Shown here piece by piece: positions 22,963 through 34,200 of a DNA stretch of 64,000 bases. Made by a program: the position numbers and the translations under genes. The notes beneath the pieces were generated by a model. That model saw only the letters and a program-made list of their open reading frames with translations, was not told where the DNA came from and ran no database searches. Source of the stretch: Dillenia suffruticosa (lineage: Eukaryota > Streptophyta > Magnoliopsida > Dilleniales > Dilleniaceae); the NCBI GenBank assembly GCA_033439265.1, contig JAVTVX010000012.1:13241501-13305500 (forward strand). The letters are read 5' to 3'. Each line of letters starts with the position of its first letter. Within the stretch, counting starts at the first letter, position 1.

Positions 22963-24467
22963 TATTGGAAATTATTGTGTTGTTTACTTAGTTTTGATAA
23001 TAACAAAATCTCTCATAGTATTCTAACAATTTTACTTAGTGTGCAGAGTTTATATTTACTAGAAAGATTTAATTAAAGAAAAGTTATCGAACCAGTCATA
23101 GAACTAGTCATGGAAGCAAGGCTTATTTGGGCCATGGAAGTAAGATTTTTTCATTTTTGTTGAAAACCCAACCAACAAGGTAAGTGTAGTTTGGGTACTA
23201 CACTTAACCTATAATTGATTCTAGATGTACACAAAAATACTCCAATATTAGAACACTTCATATTCCACAATTTAGAAATTTTTCTAAGTATAAAATAATG
23301 ATCATTTGATCATGTTTGGACATTCATATTTTTCTATATGCTGAAATACTTTTAATACCGAAAATTGTATTTCAAAGAGAATATATGAAACTTCAAATTC
23401 AAGTAATTACAATACAATTATCTTGTTGGAATGGTGGAGAAAATTCAGCTAAAAGTTGGTTGATCACGCATTTTATATAGTAGAATTTCTGAACAGAATA
23501 TGGTTTTCAGTGGGTATTTGGATCTCGAGAATTTCACTATAGGTCAGAGATTTATGAGTTTATTTATTCAACATTATTATACTACAGTTGAATATCAAAT
23601 ATGATAATTCATGACACATTTATCTTGAGATTTTGGTGGAGAAACGAATAGGCAAAATTTAATAGTTGTTCTGAAAAATTCAGAACTCAAGGCTAATTTT
23701 CTGGAGTTATTTTTGAATTTTTTGGGAAATTAATCATCTAGATATAATGCAACCAACTTTTGAATATTTTAGAGAGATATTTAAATTTCAGAAGAAAAAT
23801 ATTTACTGTTGGTAAATATCATTATTCAATGAGGATTTAAAACCTATTTTTTAGGAGGTTGGTGGAGCTGTTGCTTGTAAATTTGAAGAGTTTTTACTGA
23901 AAGAATTTTGAATTTTAAATTGGTAAATTTTTTAGCAACAAAAATTTCGAAATTCAAGAGAGTTGAGAGCACTTTTAAACAGCAACTCTCAGAGAGAAAA
24001 AAACAACGAAATCTCTAAATTCTGAGCAATAAGTTCTGCATTCTGAATATAAAAATTCTGCTGCTATACTTCTGAATTTTTGCCCTTAATATTAATTTGT
24101 TTTAAGCATGATTTAAGTTGTAAAACTATGTTGAGTGAGTAAATTATTGTGTGAATTATCTTCCATTGTTGGACAAAAGATTTTTCATGGTATGAAAATC
24201 AGAAATCGACAAATGGAGTGTATGTTGTTGATTCGATTATAGTGGAAACTATCTAGTAGCTAGACCCTGGTTTGGTTGGCTGGAAGAGTGGACGTAGGCA
24301 CAACGCCGAACCACTATAAAAATAAATTTCTCTCATTACTCTTATCTCTTTCATTGCATTAAATTGACCATAGGTTTAATTATTAAAACTATGTGGAGTT
24401 AGATTTTTAAAAAGTCAATTTATGACAACCAATTCAACCCCCTTTTTGATTGTTTTTGGGATCAACA
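22963..24467 (+). repeat. 3' LTR of second Sirevirus-type element
   Basis: It starts TATTGGAAATTATTG (TG mutated to TA, as in the LTR at 3749) and ends GGGATCAACA. It is 1505 bp, collinear with the 5' LTR at 5350-6855, and followed by the ACCTT target duplication at 24468-24472. Confidence 0.93.
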
Positions 24468-24472
24468 ACCTT

Positions 24473-25035
24473 AATTGAAAAACATTCTTATATTAATTCG
24501 CGTTAATAGTTAATATTAATAGTTAATGTTAATAGTTAATATATATTGTAATCAAACTTGTCTCAATTTCAATCTAATTCCATTAACCCAAAATAGACTT
24601 AATATTTAACCATAATAAAGGGGTCTCTTAAAAAATGCCAATCAAAGTCGTATTTTAATAGTTGAACTGCATGCTTGCAATTTGTTGATGGTTCAATTGG
24701 ATCTACTTTGCTCATAACTTATTACTCATCAAATTATGTACGGTTTGATGATAGTTCGATTGTTGATTATTAGCGTATTTATGTACTTTTTTTTCAAACA
24801 TATGGAATTAGTTTAACAATTTAGAACTCTAAACTCTAAATCTTATCAAGTCATTTAATTATATCAATCTTAAATTTTGAATTTCAATGAACATCTGGCA
24901 CTTCACTTTATTTTCAAACCTAATTTAAAATTCTTCATTGCGCAACGCGATATACCCTCCTAGTTGATGATATAACTGTTATCCACCTACATGATGCACA
25001 CGTGATGCACGAACTTACTAACTTATCGTTAACAT
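24473..25035. other. AT-rich intergenic spacer
   Basis: I see no gene here. A short run of GTTAATATTAATA-type repeats lies at 24503-24545. The rest is AT-rich single-copy-looking DNA between the Sirevirus target site and the inverted repeat upstream of ACX2. Confidence 0.6.
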
Positions 25036-25662
25036 GGACATACCATGTCAGCAAGCAACTCCAACCTCATCTCTACATCACTCCCCTCTTTTTACGAATT
25101 TTTTGTTTCCTCTCTTTCTCTCTCTCTCACAGACAATGCGAAAGCGCACGTGCATGCACATGCACACGCTCTCTCGTTCCTCATTTTTCTTCTTTGGCAT
25201 GTGCAGATCATGCACCCCTCACCCACTTTCTCCTTCCTCCCTTCGCGGAATAGCAAACCTTCTCTTCCTCTCTCTTCGAATCACCATCAAATTAGTGCAG
25301 AAATACATTCAAAAGCTTCAAAAGAGTGTTTAAAAACGGCTAGGAACTCAAGTTGATGTTCAAACTTGAAAGAGGTGAAGAAATCGAAGCTTTTCGTATG
25401 TTCATCAAAGGTGGACAGTAATCGAAGAAAATCACTCAATTTAATGGTGATTCAAAGGGAAAGGGAGAGAATGTTTGTTCCGTGTCGAAAGGCAAAAGAA
25501 TAAGAGGCAGTGAAGGTCGCATGAACTACAGGTGCTTGGGAAGAAAAGAAAAGGAGAGAGAGAGAGAGAGAGAGGAAACAAAAAATTTGCACAGGAGGGC
25601 GAATGATGTGATGATGAGGTTTGAGTTGTTTGTTGACTGGGCATTAACACATCACTAATATT
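25036..25662. repeat. Long imperfect inverted repeat (foldback, about 600 bp) upstream of ACX2
   Basis: The left arm (about 25036-25355) and right arm (about 25370-25662) are reverse complements with mismatches and indels. Matching pairs include ATTTTTTGTTTCCTCTCT on the left against its complement in AGAGAGGAAACAAAAAAT on the right, and TCGAATCACCATCAAATTA against TAATTTAATGGTGATTCA. Translating plus and minus strands gives aligned nonsense peptides (TNFLFPLFLSLS and ANFLFPLSLSLS). The loop lies near 25360. A GA run at 25557-25573 pairs with a CT run at 25115-25129. It could be a MITE or foldback transposon, or an inverted duplication. Confidence 0.72.
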
Positions 25663-26137
25663 TATTTATATTATCAATAAATCAACAATTTCATACGCTA
25701 TGTTAATAAATAATTGCTACATCATGAATGATGTTAAATAAAAATATGATTTTATTTATTTAAGAATTCCAAAGTCTAATTATAATAAAATAAAATTTAA
25801 AATTTTGACTAAAATTTAAATACAACTTTCAAGAATTTTAAATGTAATTTTCCCCTCTTTTGACTCCATTCTAAAAATCCGATCGTTTCGCTTAGTTGTC
25901 GTGAGCCAATGTCATTCCATCTCATCCCTCCCGCTTGATGATCCCCATCCACGTTGAAACTCGTGCCTGCCTAAGTTGACGAATTATTAATCCATATCTT
26001 TAATGAGAAATTTTACCTCACTTGAGACCTTATCATTTTTTTCATAAATATCTCTGCTCCAAATCTTTTTATGAATAAAAAAAATTAATTCAAATCTTCC
26101 AATCAACACGCGCCACGATTAAATCTTCTTTGCTTCG
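25663..26137. other. Distal ACX2 upstream region
   Basis: No coding sense is visible. The DNA is AT-rich up to about 25850 and becomes more mixed toward the ACX2 promoter. No repeat or element end was recognised. Confidence 0.5.
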
Positions 26138-26164
26138 CCACGTCATCAACGTGCCGTATAAAAC
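26138..26164 (+). promoter_or_regulatory. Likely ACX2 core promoter (ACGT element and TATA box)
   Basis: CCACGTCA at 26138-26145 carries the ACGT core bound by bZIP factors. TATAAAAC at 26157-26164 is a good TATA box about 100 bp before the start codon, leaving a CT-rich leader of about 70 bases. This is positional inference. Confidence 0.6.
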
Positions 26165-26265
26165 ACCCTACACCCCTCCATATCTTTCCCTTCTTCATCT
26201 GTCTCTATCACCATTCCTTTTCTCTGCAATTTCATTCCCATACATTTGAACTCAATCCTCCCAAA

Positions 26266-27515
26266 ATGGAAATTACGAAGGGCAATCGGACGGTGGAAGA
26301 TGAATCAACTACAATCAGCCGTCGAATCCTACGGTTGACGCTACACCTCCTCACACCAACAACAACGACCGGCGACACCAAGCTGGCGCTGGAGATGCTA
26401 GCGTGCGCGAGTAGGGTGAAGCTTAACGTGAGCGTGGAAGGGCTGTCAAGCTACATGAGAGGGAAGAACAGAGAGATACAAGAAGCGGTGTACGAGTACT
26501 TCAATGCTCGCCCGGAATTGCAGACGCCGGTGGAGATAAAGAAAGACGATCATAGGGAGCTGTGCTTGAGGCAGATGGTGGGATTGGTGAGAGAGGCTGG
26601 AATCAGACCATTCAAGTACATGGTGGAAGATCCGGCTAAGTATTTCGCCGTTTTGGAAGCCGCCGGTAGCATTGACATGTCTCTTGCAATCAAAATGGGC
26701 GTCCAGTACAGGTAGGTTTAGATATTCCTTCATTCATCACAATTATTTTACTTTAGTATTTTTTAAGGGTGAGGTGCGACTATATAATAGGGCTTGGTCC
26801 ATAGTCCGCAACAAAATAAAGATTTTCAACAAGCAGTGATCTATTTCTCTGTCATGGATTGTCAGAGAAAAGTAAGAAGTTCCATATTCAGTAAGATTTC
26901 TTATAGGGTCTCAGGGTTTTAAACACCAAAAGCCTCCTATTGTGTCACAATGAAATACTAGATGATTATGGATAGAGAGGGATTGGTTAGTTAATTAGGA
27001 ATGGGTATATTCTCTTGCTGTCTTGTTGTTTACCATTTTTTAGATAATTGGTAAGTGAGGGGCCTTTATTTTATACCCATAAATTCTTAATGTGTTTCAA
27101 ACACCAATTTCATCTATACACTAATTTAGAAAAGAAACTTATGTAGTAGAATTATAAGGTTTATAGCTTTTTTTAATTTATTTATGTATTGGAGGAAAAA
27201 TAGGTATGATTATGTCACAATTCCTGGTGGTTGAATTGAGATTTTAATAATTAAAAGAGAGGGAAAGGTACTACTTGTCTATGGAACATTTTTTAATTGT
27301 TATGTACATCAAAATTGGCTTAAGAACTACCTAGTTAGTCAATGTTTTTCTAAAGAAATTTCGTCAATTTAGTGATGAATATTATTGAATCATATATTGA
27401 CATATGTAGGTTTTATGTTTTATAGATTACCATGTTGCAATTATTCCAATTAATAACAAAGAGGGATGCGAAATTATTGAAGATGGTCAAAGAATCCTAT
27501 AACAACAGATTAAAG

Positions 27516-27547
<32 letters not shown>

Positions 27548-30500
27548 AATATGTGGCAAATTTTAAAATCTTATGTTTGGACTTTGCCATAGATGCGTAC
27601 TACCTAAATTCCCAAATAGAAAGAGAGAAATTTAAAATGATGCAAGTAATGGATTTCTCAGACAAAATGTGGAGACTCATAGTCTGGCAGGATTTCTATG
27701 TCAAAATTTTCTATTCAATTATTTTTGCTATTATTCATTTTATCTTGTCATAAATTTTCTCATCCTTTACTATTGCCTTGGCTAAAAAAAGGTTTTATCT
27801 TCTTGCAGTCTTTGGGGGGGCTCTGTGATCAATTTAGGTACAAAAAAGCATAAGGATAAGTACTTTGAAGGAATTGACAATTTAGACTATCCAGGTTGTT
27901 TTGCAATGACTGAACTCCATCATGGTAAGTCTTTCCCCCAGAGTCTGATTTCTTCTGCTTATTTGCACTCTGTGCCATGACATTTCATGTCGCATTAGCA
28001 TTACGTGAAGCTTCTTAATTATTTGAAAAGATCTGGTTAAATTTCTTCGCACACTTTTAGTAGCAATTGCTAAATGCCCTCAGTGAATTCACTGATGCCC
28101 TCTTTCAGGTTTAAGAAGTCCACATTTGTTATCCATATTATTGTTTCAATGGAGAAATATGATTTTTCTCTTCTGAGGGAACTTTCCAAGTACTTTTTGC
28201 ATTTTTTTAATGTTAATGCACAATGTGCAAATACCATATACATTGGCTGAACTATGTCTCTTGCTTGTTCGATAAAAGGTTCAAATGTTCAAGGTCTCCA
28301 AACAACTGCCACATTTGATCCACTCACAGATGAATTTATAATTGATACACCCCATGATGGAGCCATCAAATGGTGGATTGGGAACGCTGCAGTTCACGGA
28401 AAGTTTGCTACAGTATTTGCCAAGCTTATGTTGCCAACTCATGACACAAAAGGAGTCTCTGATATGGGTGTTCATGCCTTCATTGTTCCCATAAGGGATA
28501 TGAATACACATCAAACACTACCAGGAATAGAAATACATGATTGTGGCCACAAGGTTGGCCTGAATGGTGTTGATAATGGTGCTTTGAGATTCCACTCTGT
28601 AAGAATTCCTCGAGATAATCTCCTTAACCGATTTGGAGATGTTTCACGGGATGTGAAATATACAAGCAGCCTCCCCACTATTAATAAACGCTTTGCTGCC
28701 ACTTTAGGGGAGCTTGTAAATGGAAGAGTTAGCCTGGCTTATTCTTCTGTCAGTGTCCTAAAGCTTGCTGCCACCATTGCCATACGATATTCTCTAATCC
28801 GCCAGCAGTTTGGTCCTCCCAAGCAACCTGAAATCAGTATTCTTGATTACCAATCTCAGCAGCACAAGCTCATGCCTATGCTGGCTTCAGCTTATGCATT
28901 CCATTTCACTACACTTTATTTGGTTGAAAAATATTCTGAGATGAAGAAATCTCATGATGAACAAATTGTGGCAGATGTTCATGCCCTCTCAGCAGGTCTG
29001 AAAGCTTATGTGACATCATATACAGCAAAGTCACTGAACATCTGCAGGGAAGCCTGTGGAGGCCATGGTTATGCTGCTATCAACAGGTTTGGTACATTAA
29101 GGAATGATCATGACATATTCCAGACATTTGAAGGGGACAATACAGTGCTTTTACAACAGGTTTTTAAGACAATTTCATATTATACTTGACCTTTTCATTC
29201 TGTCGGTTAATTGTAAGGAGCCCTAGTGCTTTCTGTTGGGCAAATATATTGCATGTTGCAATAGGTGGGGAAGGGAAAAAAGCCAGGTGAGATTGAATGC
29301 CATCTATGTCTCCAAAATTATGGTGTCAATTTTTACACATCCAATGGACTGACCACCTTTATTACCCCAACTTGTTATATGCACCACTTAGGTCAATCCA
29401 CCTAAGTAAAACTATTATGTACTATCCAAGTCTGGCATGAATTCCATCCGTTTATCTTTATTGGTCACTTGAGTATGGTAGCTCCAGAGCTTAGCTTATA
29501 ATCCCATCCTTTAGACCACATGCTGTGAAACTTCTCTGTAGATCATTAAATGTGTTCAGTCAGGCATATGACTTTGATGATCCCTTGATATCTCAACTTG
29601 TCGAGAATCAAATTGTTTAGCAAATAATATCTATGGTTCCTAATTTTAGAAAATGTTGTTCGACTGTTATGCAGGTTGCGGCTGATCTCTTGAAGCAATA
29701 TCAAGCTAAATTCAAAGGTGGGACACTTGCAGTGACATGGAACTACTTGAGAGAGTCCATGAGCTCACATCTCTCTCAGCCAAATCCTGTAACTGCTCGG
29801 TGGGAAGGTGAAGACCATTTGCGTGATCCTTCCTTCCAGTTGGATGCCTTTAGAGTAAGTAAAATCTTGGTCATTAATTTTGCAAAAATGGATAAAATTG
29901 CATGTTTTAGCTTAAATGTTTCCTTTGTTTAGTACCGAACGTCTCGGTTGCTTCAAAGTGTTGCTGTACGATTGCGCAAGCACTCTAAAACTCTTGGAGG
30001 TTTTGGTGCCTGGAATAGATGTTTAAATCATCTTCTGACGCTCGCAGAGTCACATATAGAATCAGTCATACTCGCCAAATTCATTGAGGCTGTGCAGAAG
30101 TAATTTCCATTCTCCGTTTAGAATTTCATTTTTCTTTTGCTTTAATAATTTTGAGATTGCTTAGTCCCAGTCTTTTCTCAGCTGTCCTGAAGAGAATTCT
30201 CGTGCTGCTTTAAAGCTTGTTTGTGATCTCTATGCATTGGATAGAATCTGGAATGACATCGGAACCTACCGTAATGTTGATTATGTTGCCCCTAACAAAG
30301 CCAAGGTATATACGCATCAATAATACAAGCTTGATTAATTCCTTGGCTCACTCGCCTTTTTAATTGCACAAATCATGGAAACAGGGCTGGCATAAATTTA
30401 TCTGAGCGACTTTTGCCCATGAATTTCTGGTTTGCCAAGAATTTAGGAGCACTAAATTGCAGTTTGCTTTCTTTGTGTAGGCAATCCACAAGTTGACAGA

Positions 30501-30600
30501 ATACTTGTGCTTCCAGGTGAGAAATGTTGCAAAGGAACTTGTGGATGCATTTGATCTTCCAGATCATGTCACACGGGCCCCTATTGCTATGCAGTCTTAG
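26266..30600 (+). CDS. ACX2: Peroxisomal acyl-CoA oxidase 2 (long-chain), seven exons, C-terminally truncated
   Basis: This flavoenzyme catalyses the first step of peroxisomal beta-oxidation, turning long-chain acyl-CoA into trans-2-enoyl-CoA and H2O2. Exons (GT/AG, phases consistent): 26266-26711, 27809-27924, 28279-29159, 29675-29854, 29933-30099, 30182-30305 and 30481-30600, giving 677 residues. RILRLTLHL at residues 20-28 fits a PTS2 import signal. [12 protein letters not shown] (179-190) is the flavin/substrate signature. FEGDN carries the probable catalytic Glu472. ACXs of this class end in the ACOX domain ([23 protein letters not shown]). The sequence is collinear with Arabidopsis ACX2 throughout as I remember it. 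Oddities: a TAG at 30598-30600 ends the protein right after APIAMQS, although a conserved-looking tail continues in frame to 30642, and DVKYTSS has Val where Gly is usual. The gene may still be functional. Confidence 0.95.
27516..27543. repeat. (GA)n microsatellite in ACX2 intron 1
   Basis: A GA run of about 28 bases lies in the 1.1 kb first intron. Confidence 0.95.
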
Positions 30601-31210
30601 GCTTATTCTCAGTACACCCAGTACATTGGATTTGATCCATAGAGAAAAATATGAAACAGAGGTCTAAATATAGTGAGGTGTACTACAGCAGATAGATACC
30701 GGGGACTTTCCCCCCTTTCGTTCTCATGCCGGGTCTAGATAACATGTGGAATTCAAGGAGCACAAACCATAGATGATTGTAACATGTACAACATCATACG
30801 GAAAAGACGACCTATCCCGGGTTTTAATCACTATGAATCGTTTAACTCTATACATATAGCTCTTTTCTTATGCTTGAAATTCAAAAACGGATTTTAGGAA
30901 TTATTATATATTTTTGGTACATGCCCAAGTACACCAACATCTATGGCCAATTGGAAAGCACCGCGCCTTTTAATGATCATGGCATTGGTGACGTGGCAAG
31001 AACACTGTTTGGAGAGATAATATCGTAAATCATCTAGCATCATTGGTGCATCATTTACTTCGGAAGCTATTGCCTTTCTCCGATAAGAATTGAACATAGC
31101 CATTTCCAGAAAAACCAATTAACTAGTAAAAGTGAGCAACCAAGCTTTGTACATAATCTGGTTCCAGACAACCAATTTATATATGGTTACATACCACGAT
31201 TAGACCATTA

Positions 31211-34200
31211 CTATGATCTCATTGTTCTACAATTTGAGTAGGCAATTCGGGCGGCTTCGCTTTTCTGTCTAACTTCTTCATACATTTTCAGTGATGCCTC
31301 AGAATATTTGGTCAGTCTATCCAGTAATCTGGTCAAACTTGAATGTATGCCGCTCAAGTTTGAAAAATTGTTGTCCTTCCTTTCGTCTTTACATTCTAAT
31401 TCTCTGCTCTTGCTTGATTCCAATTCTGTCTCCCTCATTGAAAGCTCTTCCGCCTGTTGGCTGTCAGATCTATGCAAGTCTGACAAAAAGGCTTTGATGG
31501 CATCATTGAGTTCCTCAGACGGCAATGATTTGATCCCAACTGACCAATCACGGCAGAGGATAAATATAGGCGGTGCCAAGACTCGTCGAGGGGAAAATGG
31601 TCTTCTGCTCCTTCGTTCCTGGGGTAGCAAGATGCAGTTTTGCATCCAACCATTGAGAGCTTCAACATAGGAAGTGTGACTGTTAACCCAATTGGCAAAG
31701 CTTAAGCCAAAGCATTCCATCTCATGCTGAAGCTGGGCCAATATCTGCCTGTGCATATCTCCTGTAGGGTTCCCTGTTGAGCTCCTTGCATGATATGCCA
31801 AAGAAATGGTTATGTACTGTGCATGATGGTGTTCAAGCATGGATTTCCACATCCTGATCAATCTGCAAAGAATCTAGTGGTCAATGTAATAATCAACTCA
31901 CAAGGTGTATAAAGGATTAGAAGGAAAACAAAAATTTACCCCTGAAGCAGCTCTGTTAGTTGGGGTAGCAGCTCCTCATCCCTCATTTTCTCAATCCGCT
32001 TTGATATTGAATCAACCGCATGAATTGCCACCCTTATCCGCGAATGAAGATCTTTCACCAGTGCTCGTGTTTTGTCAATCACATGCGTACTACAATCTTT
32101 CGCAAATTGGTGCCTTAGCTGGTCACACTTTCGATCATACACCTTTCTAATAGATTCACTAGCCTATACAGAAGGCCCAAAGTTAACAGGGTATGGAAAA
32201 TTAAAGAAATCAGTTGAAAGGACAATGAATAGGATGGATGAATCAGTTGCATGCAGAGATGGGCGGAATGATTCCCAAGTCGTTTTTCTACCTTTTGCAG
32301 TTTGGGTGAACCCAGCCTGATGGTAAAGTTGCTTCTATATTTACAAGAGGTGGATTAGATCCTTTATCAATAATAATAATTAAAAAAAAAAAAAAAAAAG
32401 GATAAAGCTCTCTATAAATCACCTGCCCTGGACCTAAGTGCATGTGCTTCTAGCGCTCACACAAAAACAAGAAATCCTTTCAAAGTTGGTAGATCCTATG
32501 GTATTAGACTCCAAGTCTCACAATCTATATGCTATATGCCTTGGTCTAGTAGGGAGTGGCAACCAGAGCAAAGGGTTGCAGCAAAATTAGGCATGTGGGA
32601 CCCTAAAATCCCTGCACTTCAAGATAGTGGCATGGTTGATGTGCCTACTAAGTTGTGCTACAAGTCTCAAGAGATTAATTTTGACACAAGGTTTGGTTTG
32701 ACTTTAGTCTCAAAAGACCCACTATATGCCAAATCTGCAAGGATTTTGGAAAATTTGTAGCAAGACATGGAAATATACTGTTTTCATTCAATGAATCAAT
32801 GAATTTAGGCAGCAGTTGGATCTCTATCTGGGAAATTGAAGCATTAGCTCCACCTAATAGTTCAATTTGAATCCGATATCAAATATGCATACGTGAGGTA
32901 GAAGGACTAAATCAGTAATATTAGGGACAAAATAACTTATAAGACATTTTATGTGATAAAGGTCTCATTGTAATTATCCAAATAGTTCCAATATCAAAGA
33001 TTGAAAAAATGCATTAGGGAGAACAACATAGTACTAAATCAATAACATTATAAGAACCCTGCAGACTGTAACTCATGGATATATTATGATATAATTACAT
33101 GAAGCAGCAAAGCAAGTACTAAATCAATAACATTATAAGAACCCTCTAGTAACTCAAGGATATATTATGACATAATTACATGAAGCAGCAGAGCAATGTC
33201 AACTTATGACACAACACTGCAAAACAACAATGACAATTGATTCAATAATTATTCAGTAGAGTAGTACCTAAAAAAAAAAAAAGACTTTATTCAGATTAAA
33301 CAGAATTCAATTCATAAACAATTTTAAGGATTAGGCAGATGCATTTGAAAAATATGAAGATCGAGCAATAGTCATCCTACTGAGCCTGCCATTCAATTGC
33401 AGTAACCAAAATAACCCTCTAAGAAAGGCTAGGAATTCCAGATGCAGCAATGGAATCCAGACAAAAGCATTAAACCAAAAATTAGGAGGGAAAAGTAGAA
33501 TCTGAACCAACAATATATTGGACAAAGTACCTTTACTTCGTCAAAGAGTTTTCTCTCCCAGGCATACAATCTATCCAAAGTGGAAGAGTGGCTTCCTGCA
33601 ATCATGCAGAATTCTTCAAGAAATTCACTTCCACTATCATCAACATCATCTTTTGAAGCTGCAGTAAGGGGATTTTTAGATGACGATGACCGTGAGGATG
33701 TCGAACGGTTCCATGTAATAACTTTGGTAACATGATGAGGTGGTTCTGTAGAGAGAAGTAATATCATGTTAAGAGAACACAAGGAAAAAATAAGTGTCTT
33801 CAGTAAGCCACATATGATATGTCAAGACATTACAAGAAATCATGTGGTACAAGCATATTTGATGTTTGAATATTTACAACCTAATAGTGACCTACTCTTA
33901 ACTCACTCAAGTACTTGTGGATGTCTTCTTTACTAAACTACATTTTCCTCTTTCCCCAGTAAAATGCATCCTCTTTTTCATCTACAAGTGCTTGAAGCAC
34001 TGATCAATCACTGATACTGCTTGAATCAATTTGCTTTTACTGGGATCTGCAATTTTGAGGCATAGATGGTAGATAAGCAGCATAATCTCTTCAACACATC
34101 CCCACAACCTATGCTTGGTTCAATTCTTTCACATCTCCACAAAATACATCACCAATGTTCCAAATTCGGCGTGTCTGGTTAGTAATATGGATTTGGGTCC

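Larger units (their letters stand above)
5350..24467 (+). mobile_element. Complete (decayed) Sirevirus-type retrotransposon carrying nested insertions
   Basis: Both LTRs are present (5350-6855 and 22963-24467) and the element is flanked by a perfect 5 bp duplication ACCTT (5345-5349 and 24468-24472). The order is 5' LTR, primer site, gag, protease, integrase, RT, RNase H, extra ORF, polypurine tract and 3' LTR. The span of 19.1 kb contains a 9.1 kb gypsy-like LTR insertion (11882-21006). Removing it leaves an element of about 10 kb, the usual size for Sireviruses. Many stops and frame shifts show it is inactive. The divergence between its two LTRs suggests an old insertion; no number is given because I did not align them computationally. 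Confidence 0.92.

Noticed and set aside
25002..25650. Several 69-103 residue frames near the inverted repeat
   Set aside because: They translate the two arms of the palindrome and the CT/GA runs; plus- and minus-strand peptides mirror each other, showing structure and not coding.
31291..32320. Plus-strand frames of 68-120 residues between ACX2 and the DUF630/632 gene start
   Set aside because: Antisense shadows of the two last exons of the minus-strand DUF630/632 gene and its intron.
32379..32399. Poly-A run as a possible processed retrogene or SINE tail
   Set aside because: No recognisable body upstream and no target duplication; treated as simple intronic A-run.
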